A stretch of 64,000 nt of DNA from Methylotuvimicrobium buryatense 5G (GTDB lineage: Bacteria; Pseudomonadota; Gammaproteobacteria; Methylococcales; Methylomonadaceae): positions 4,173,145 to 4,237,144 of the forward strand of contig NZ_KB455575.1 of NCBI RefSeq assembly GCF_000341735.1, in the 5' to 3' direction. The notes under the pieces were generated by a model that saw only the letters and a list, made by a program, of their open reading frames with translations, was not told the DNA's origin and searched no databases. The stretch's first letter is position 1. Each line of letters opens with the position of its first letter. The translations under genes were made by a program, and so were the position numbers. Shown here one piece after another: positions 60,030 to 64,000 of the stretch.

Positions 60030-62468
60030 ATGCAAATTTCCTACTTGCTTTCTGTTGTTTTGGTGTTTCTGACCGTTGCAATGGTTATTGCCGGATTGAC
60101 CAGGCATTTGCGGTTGCCTTATACCGTTTTGTTGGTGTTGATGGGGTTGATGATTAATTTAACTAGCACATTGACCGATCAAGTGGCCTTTGTGGGTGGG
60201 TTTCGATTGACTCATGAGTTGGTGTTGTTTGTCTTTTTACCTGCGTTGATTTTCGAATCCGCGATGAATCTCGACGCGCGGGCCTTATTAAAAGATTTGG
60301 TTCCGGTGGTCGTGATGGCGATTCCGGGCATGTTGATTTCGGCATTTCTGGTTGGCCTTGGTCTGGTGGTGTCGCTACAGCTCGATTGGCTTGTCGCGCT
60401 ATTGTTCGGTGCACTGATTTCCGCAACGGATCCGGTCGCCGTGATTGCTTTGTTTAAAGAGCTTGGTGTCAGTCGAAGGCTTGCGGTATTGGTAGAGGGC
60501 GAATCGTTATTCAACGATGCCACGGCGATCGTATTGTTTAATATCGTGCTTGGTTTTCTATTGTCCGGACAGTACGACTGGGCCGATTCGCTATCGGCAG
60601 TTCCGGCTTTTATCCGGGTGTTTGTCGGCGGCGCGGGAGTCGGTGTTTTCGGCGGCCTGCTATTTAGCGAATTGATAGTTAGATTGGCTCAAAGCGGCCG
60701 GAGTATCATTTTGGTGTTTATGCTGATTATGGCTTATTCGGCATTCATCGTTGCCGAGCATTTTTTCCATGTGTCGGGCGTCATGTCGGTGTTGGCTTCT
60801 GCGCTATGTTTTAAAATAGTCGGCTTGCCGAGGTTGTCGGGTGACGTCGAGCATGTTGTCAAAGAATTTTGGGAAGTTATTGTTTTAATTTTTAATTCGC
60901 TGTTGTTCATTATGATTGGCTTATCGGTCGATCTGTTCTCGCTGCTCGGAAATTGGAACCCGGTTTTGTGGGCGGTAATGGCGGTGGCTATCGCGCGTGC
61001 CGTGAGTATTTATGCGTTGATGCCGTTTACGACCTATGTGTTCGGGTTGCCTAAAATTTATCTTGCTAGCCGGCATATCATGTGGTGGGGTGGTCTGAAG
61101 GGCGGTTTGGCAGTGGCGATTGCTTTCTCGATACCGGATACAGTGGCTGATAAACAATTATTGAAAGAGTTGACGTTAGGCGTTGTGATGGTGAGTATGC
61201 TGGTTAATGCATCCACGCTTAGGCCGCTGATGCATTGGTTGAAAATAGATCGATTGAGCAACGAAGAGTGGCTCGAGTTACAGCAAGGCATGGTTCAGCT
61301 TAAGTATTCGGTCGACGATGTCTTGCATAGCTTTGCCAATTTGCATTTACTTGACAGTGATATTCAAAACTCGGTTGTCTTCGATTTGCGCAAAAAATTG
61401 CCGTCGAGCGACAAGCCGATGTCCGAGGATCAGCAGTTAAAACAATTGCATTTGTTGGCATTGCAAGCTGAAACGGATGAGTTGGCGCGCTTGCACGATA
61501 TCGGTTTGGTGAATTATTACACCTATTTTAATTTTCAGGATCTATTGAGAAAAGACCGGGCAAAAACGATAGAGGAGTTGTTGCTTATCGAATCCGCAAA
61601 AGTTGAAAATAATTCGTTTTTGCGGTTTGAAATGTCGATGATCCATTTTTTAAGCAAATACGAATGGACGCTCGGTTGGCTCATTAAATACCAAAGCGTC
61701 CGGTTTTCGAATCTCATTCGTCATGATATTGCCGGCGTATTAATGGCGCATGTAGCTTTGCAAAAACTTAAAACTGCCGATCCGAATTTATCCGGCGACA
61801 AGTTAAATATCATTAAAAAAATATATCGGAACCGTCTTCATCGACGGCAAGGGCGATTAAAGCGCTTCGGCGAATTGTTTCCGGATTTTTATCGTCAATA
61901 TGAAAACAGGCTGTTTCAAGAAGTGGCGCTGCTTTATTCGCATAAGTTAGTTGTTGAGGAATACGAACAAGGCAAATTGTCGGTTAAGGTCTTTCGGCGA
62001 TTAGAGCAGTGCTTATTCGATGCGCAAAAACAATTGCCGGCGATGACGGCTAGTTTGAGTCTGGCTAAACGAGATGATTGGTTTGACAGCGTCCCTTTGT
62101 TTTCCGGGTTGCCGAGGGCGGTAATCAAACGCTTAGCGGAACAGGCGCGCTATATTAGTTTCTTGCCTGGAGATACTTTGTTCGATGAAGGTGACAAAGG
62201 CGATTGTATTTATATATTAGTCAGCGGCAGCGTCAATGTATTCAAGCGGGATGAGCAGGGGCAAAGCTGTCATGTCGCCGAATTACGGAAAGGCAGCTTT
62301 ATCGGCGAGCATGCGTTATCGGCCAAGGCGGTCAGAACCGCGACGGTTAGGGCTAAAACGTATATTACCGTGCTACGCTTATCGGTCGAGCAGGTTGTTG
62401 AATTGTCGGAGCAAGTTCCCGATTTGGCCGGTCGATTACGGGACGCGGAATTTGGGCATTATGCTTGA
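60030..62468 (+). CDS. CPA1 sodium/proton antiporter with cyclic-nucleotide-binding domain
   Basis: An 812-aa inner-membrane protein. Residues about 1-400 form 12 or so membrane segments of a CPA1 (NhaP/NHE-like) exchanger, with FGALISATDPVAVIALFKEL and LAVLVEGESLFNDATAIVLF carrying the ion-binding Asp and Glu/Asn residues. Residues about 400-680 are a cytosolic helical linker and about 690-800 a cNMP-binding domain (FLPGDTLFDEGDKGDCIYIL, FIGEHALSAKAVRTATVRA). I chose ATG at 60030; the frame opens with TTG at 60009. The fusion suggests gating by a cyclic nucleotide, an inference; plausible for pH or salt adaptation. Confidence 0.9.
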   Translation: MQISYLLSVVLVFLTVAMVIAGLTRHLRLPYTVLLVLMGLMINLTSTLTDQVAFVGGFRLTHELVLFVFLPALIFESAMNLDARALLKDLVPVVVMAIPGMLISAFLVGLGLVVSLQLDWLVALLFGALISATDPVAVIALFKELGVSRRLAVLVEGESLFNDATAIVLFNIVLGFLLSGQYDWADSLSAVPAFIRVFVGGAGVGVFGGLLFSELIVRLAQSGRSIILVFMLIMAYSAFIVAEHFFHVSGVMSVLASALCFKIVGLPRLSGDVEHVVKEFWEVIVLIFNSLLFIMIGLSVDLFSLLGNWNPVLWAVMAVAIARAVSIYALMPFTTYVFGLPKIYLASRHIMWWGGLKGGLAVAIAFSIPDTVADKQLLKELTLGVVMVSMLVNASTLRPLMHWLKIDRLSNEEWLELQQGMVQLKYSVDDVLHSFANLHLLDSDIQNSVVFDLRKKLPSSDKPMSEDQQLKQLHLLALQAETDELARLHDIGLVNYYTYFNFQDLLRKDRAKTIEELLLIESAKVENNSFLRFEMSMIHFLSKYEWTLGWLIKYQSVRFSNLIRHDIAGVLMAHVALQKLKTADPNLSGDKLNIIKKIYRNRLHRRQGRLKRFGELFPDFYRQYENRLFQEVALLYSHKLVVEEYEQGKLSVKVFRRLEQCLFDAQKQLPAMTASLSLAKRDDWFDSVPLFSGLPRAVIKRLAEQARYISFLPGDTLFDEGDKGDCIYILVSGSVNVFKRDEQGQSCHVAELRKGSFIGEHALSAKAVRTATVRAKTYITVLRLSVEQVVELSEQVPDLAGRLRDAEFGHYA

Positions 62469-62534
62469 TAGGGGAAGGTGAAAGGTGAAAGGTGGGGCTC
62501 TGTGTATTCGCTAACTTAAGTAAAAAACACGTCA

Positions 62535-62557
62535 TTCCGCCAGGGATTGGCGGAATC
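62535..62557. repeat. REP-like palindrome just before the group II intron
   Basis: ATTCCGCCA and TGGCGGAAT around a short loop. The intron starts one or two bases beyond it. The same motif appears inside the 10.7-kb insert. Confidence 0.65.
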
Positions 62558-62558
62558 C

Positions 62559-63065
62559 GTACGCCCGCGAGGGCGTACTATCAGTACGGTGAAAGTCCGT
62601 ACCAGAGTAAGCCAAAAGCTCTGAAATGGAAAATAACTGCGTCACCGCGAGGTGGGGTGGGGAGTAACTGGAAATGAACTGTCAGTCTGTAGTAAGGCAA
62701 ACTCGTTTCGGTTCCATGTGGTGGCGAGCCTTCGGATTCATGGCGAAGCCTGGAACTCACGGATCACGCTGACTTGGCTATTAAAGCGATGACCCGGCTG
62801 CATGGGATGTTTGGAGATTGAATGACAGGAAGGTAGTACGTAGCAAGCGGGGAGACCTGCGGGTTGCAGTGAACGACCGGCAGGAGTCAGAGCCCTCATA
62901 GTAGTGAAGACGGATACAGACAGAGCCCCGAAGAGTTTGTGGGAAAGCCGAACCAGAAATCCCGACAGCAGGGCGTAGCGTGAAACCTGCTCTGTCATAC
63001 GTCCTGTAGCCGTTGAGACGAGCGGGAAGCAAAACCGCTTTTAGCTAAGGGGGGTAGGAAGATAG
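62559..63065 (+). mobile_element. Group II intron RNA, 5' part (domains I to IV start)
   Basis: Begins with GTACGCCCGCGAGGGCGTAC, a perfect hairpin, followed by AGTACGGTGAAAGTCCGTAC, typical domain I openings of bacterial group II introns. It continues to the maturase start without a coding frame. The 5' end is placed directly after the palindrome at 62535-62557. The 3' half (domains V and VI) is not in the window because the element is interrupted. Confidence 0.75.
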
Positions 63066-63830
63066 ATGCGAACTGAACATGAAAAGGCAACCGAAGAGGT
63101 AGAATCCACAGTGTCAGAAAAGACTAGACAGGAAACAGACATCGCGGCGCTACAGCAGTGTCCGGGGGTGAAAGCCGGATTATGGACGGAGCGCATGTTG
63201 GCGGCACTGGTTAACGGTGTCAAAGGAGGCAAATGGCATAGTATGATGGACAAAATCTATGCGGAGCGAACCTTACGGATCGCCTGGCAACGGGTGAAAA
63301 GTAACCGGGGCGCGGCCGGCATAGACAAGATCAGTATCGAGCGATTTGAAAATAAAGCGGAGCAGTATCTGCAAGAACTCCAGCAGCAACTGCAAAGCGG
63401 TACGTACCAACCGCAAGCGGTCAAACGAGTAATGATCCCGAAGGCCGGAGGCGGCGAGCGGCCCTTAGGCATACCCACGGTCAAAGACCGGGTGGTGCAG
63501 ATGGCGATCAAGCTGGTGATAGAACCGATCTTTGAGCACACCTTCAGAGACAGCAGCCACGGATTCAGACCGGGCAGAGGTTGTAAAGACGCCTTAAGAG
63601 CGGTCGATGAAGGGCTCAAAGCCGGCTACACCTGGGTGGTCGATGCCGACATCAAAGGCTACTTCGACAACATCAGTCATGACCTACTCATGAGCAAACT
63701 TGGCGAGCGACTCGCTGACCGACGTTTGCTCAACTTGCTGGAAGCCTATTTAAAACAGGACATCATGACCGACTGCGAAAGCTGGAAACCCACGCAGGGG
63801 ACGCCACAAGGGGGCGGTACTGAGTCATAA
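63066..63830 (+). pseudogene. Group II intron reverse transcriptase/maturase, truncated
   Basis: 254 codons of an intron-encoded reverse transcriptase (usually 400-550 aa). Seen: MDKIYAERTLRIAWQRVKSN, NRGAAGIDKISIERFENKAE, GGGERPLGIPTVKDRVVQMA, DSSHGFRPGRGCKDALRAVD, and VVDADIKGYFDNISHDLLMS with the first catalytic Asp near 201. The frame stops just after TQGTPQGG; the next blocks (ISPLLANLYL, YADD) are missing and the sequence changes character from about 63825. So the protein is inactive. The style suggests the group IIC class. Confidence 0.88.
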
Positions 63831-64000
63831 GCGCCAACTTAAGAATCTAAGTATTTGATTAAGCAAGACTAACGCCACCTCCCTGACCTTCAATAATGAG
63901 TTCCAAAACTCGATCCGGCAAACCCTGAAGCTTTCTCTTGCGCGGACGTTCACAAAGGCTTTTTACGTGGTCATCAATAAAGCGCTTATTTTTTGGAAAA
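63825..64000. mobile_element. Probable insertion element end interrupting the intron
   Basis: From about 63825 (GTACTGAGTCATAAGCGCC) sequence no longer matches a group II intron. It carries the 3' end of a reading frame pointing inward on the minus strand, the layout of an insertion sequence terminus. The other end is outside the window, so family and length are unknown. Confidence 0.55.
63859..64000 (-). CDS. 3' end of an unidentified, possibly transposase, gene
   Basis: The last 46 codons of a minus-strand frame reaching the window edge: FPKNKRFIDDHVKSLCERPR, then KRKLQGLPDRVLELIIEGQG and GGVSLA before TAA. It is basic and lies just inside a probable element end, hence the transposase suggestion; no motif identifies it. 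Confidence 0.4.
   Translation of the reverse strand, partial: FPKNKRFIDDHVKSLCERPRKRKLQGLPDRVLELIIEGQGGGVSLA

Overview
The window looks like chromosomal DNA of a gammaproteobacterial methanotroph or methylotroph. The pointers are a PQQ methanol dehydrogenase of the lanthanide (XoxF) type followed by a xoxJ-like gene, a very large glycogen/alpha-glucan locus, and gammaproteobacterial housekeeping genes (hemF, greB, slyD, leuCD, asd-fimV, lptD-surA, nagZ, amgK-murU). Genus is not certain from sequence reading alone; a Methylomicrobium/Methylotuvimicrobium-like relative is a guess.

Layout. 0-0.2 kb: 5' end of hslV on the minus strand with a sigma-32-like promoter. 0.7-6.6 kb: tRNA-Phe, then a complete rRNA operon (16S, tRNA-Ile, tRNA-Ala, 23S, 5S) with promoter, boxA elements, both pre-rRNA processing stems and a strong terminator. 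7-22 kb: wecC, greB, slyD, a TraB/GumN protein, hemF, an unknown gene coupled to a DUF1415 gene, a CBS protein, adk, leuCD, asd, fimV and a VOC protein. 23-31 kb: a kinase-less REC-Hpt protein, sulfide:quinone oxidoreductase with a DUF2892 protein, a nagZ-hpt-MTIP operon, an orphan FliL-like protein, a HIT protein and a His-rich polytopic membrane protein. 31-38 kb: amgK-murU-dodecin (minus) diverging from lptD-surA and a stand-alone DbpA-like RNA-binding protein. 38.7-56.7 kb: alpha-glucan locus with two GT5 synthases, two GH13 branching enzymes, a GH57 branching enzyme, another GH57 enzyme, glgC, malQ, a small GH13 protein and a DUF4912 protein. 56.9-59.8 kb: xoxF and xoxJ. 60-62.5 kb: a CPA1 antiporter with a cyclic-nucleotide-binding domain. 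62.5-64 kb: a group II intron whose reverse transcriptase is cut by another, probably mobile, sequence.

How the parts fit. GlgC supplies ADP-glucose, the two GT5 proteins elongate glucan, three branching enzymes of two unrelated folds branch it, and MalQ, GH57 and GH13 proteins remodel or degrade it. NagZ with AmgK-MurU is the muropeptide salvage route, while MTIP and the adjacent phosphoribosyltransferase recover hypoxanthine. LptD and SurA build the outer membrane.

The most striking non-coding content is a set of short palindromic repeat families filling nearly every large intergenic gap. I call them A to E. Family A (about 160 bp, TATACC/GGTATA ends) has nine recognisable copies. A family C copy is flanked by a 10-bp direct repeat. 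In one place the families are nested several layers deep (A in B in D), and an uninterrupted D copy is present elsewhere in the window. Some repeat copies supply the ends of protein-coding genes.
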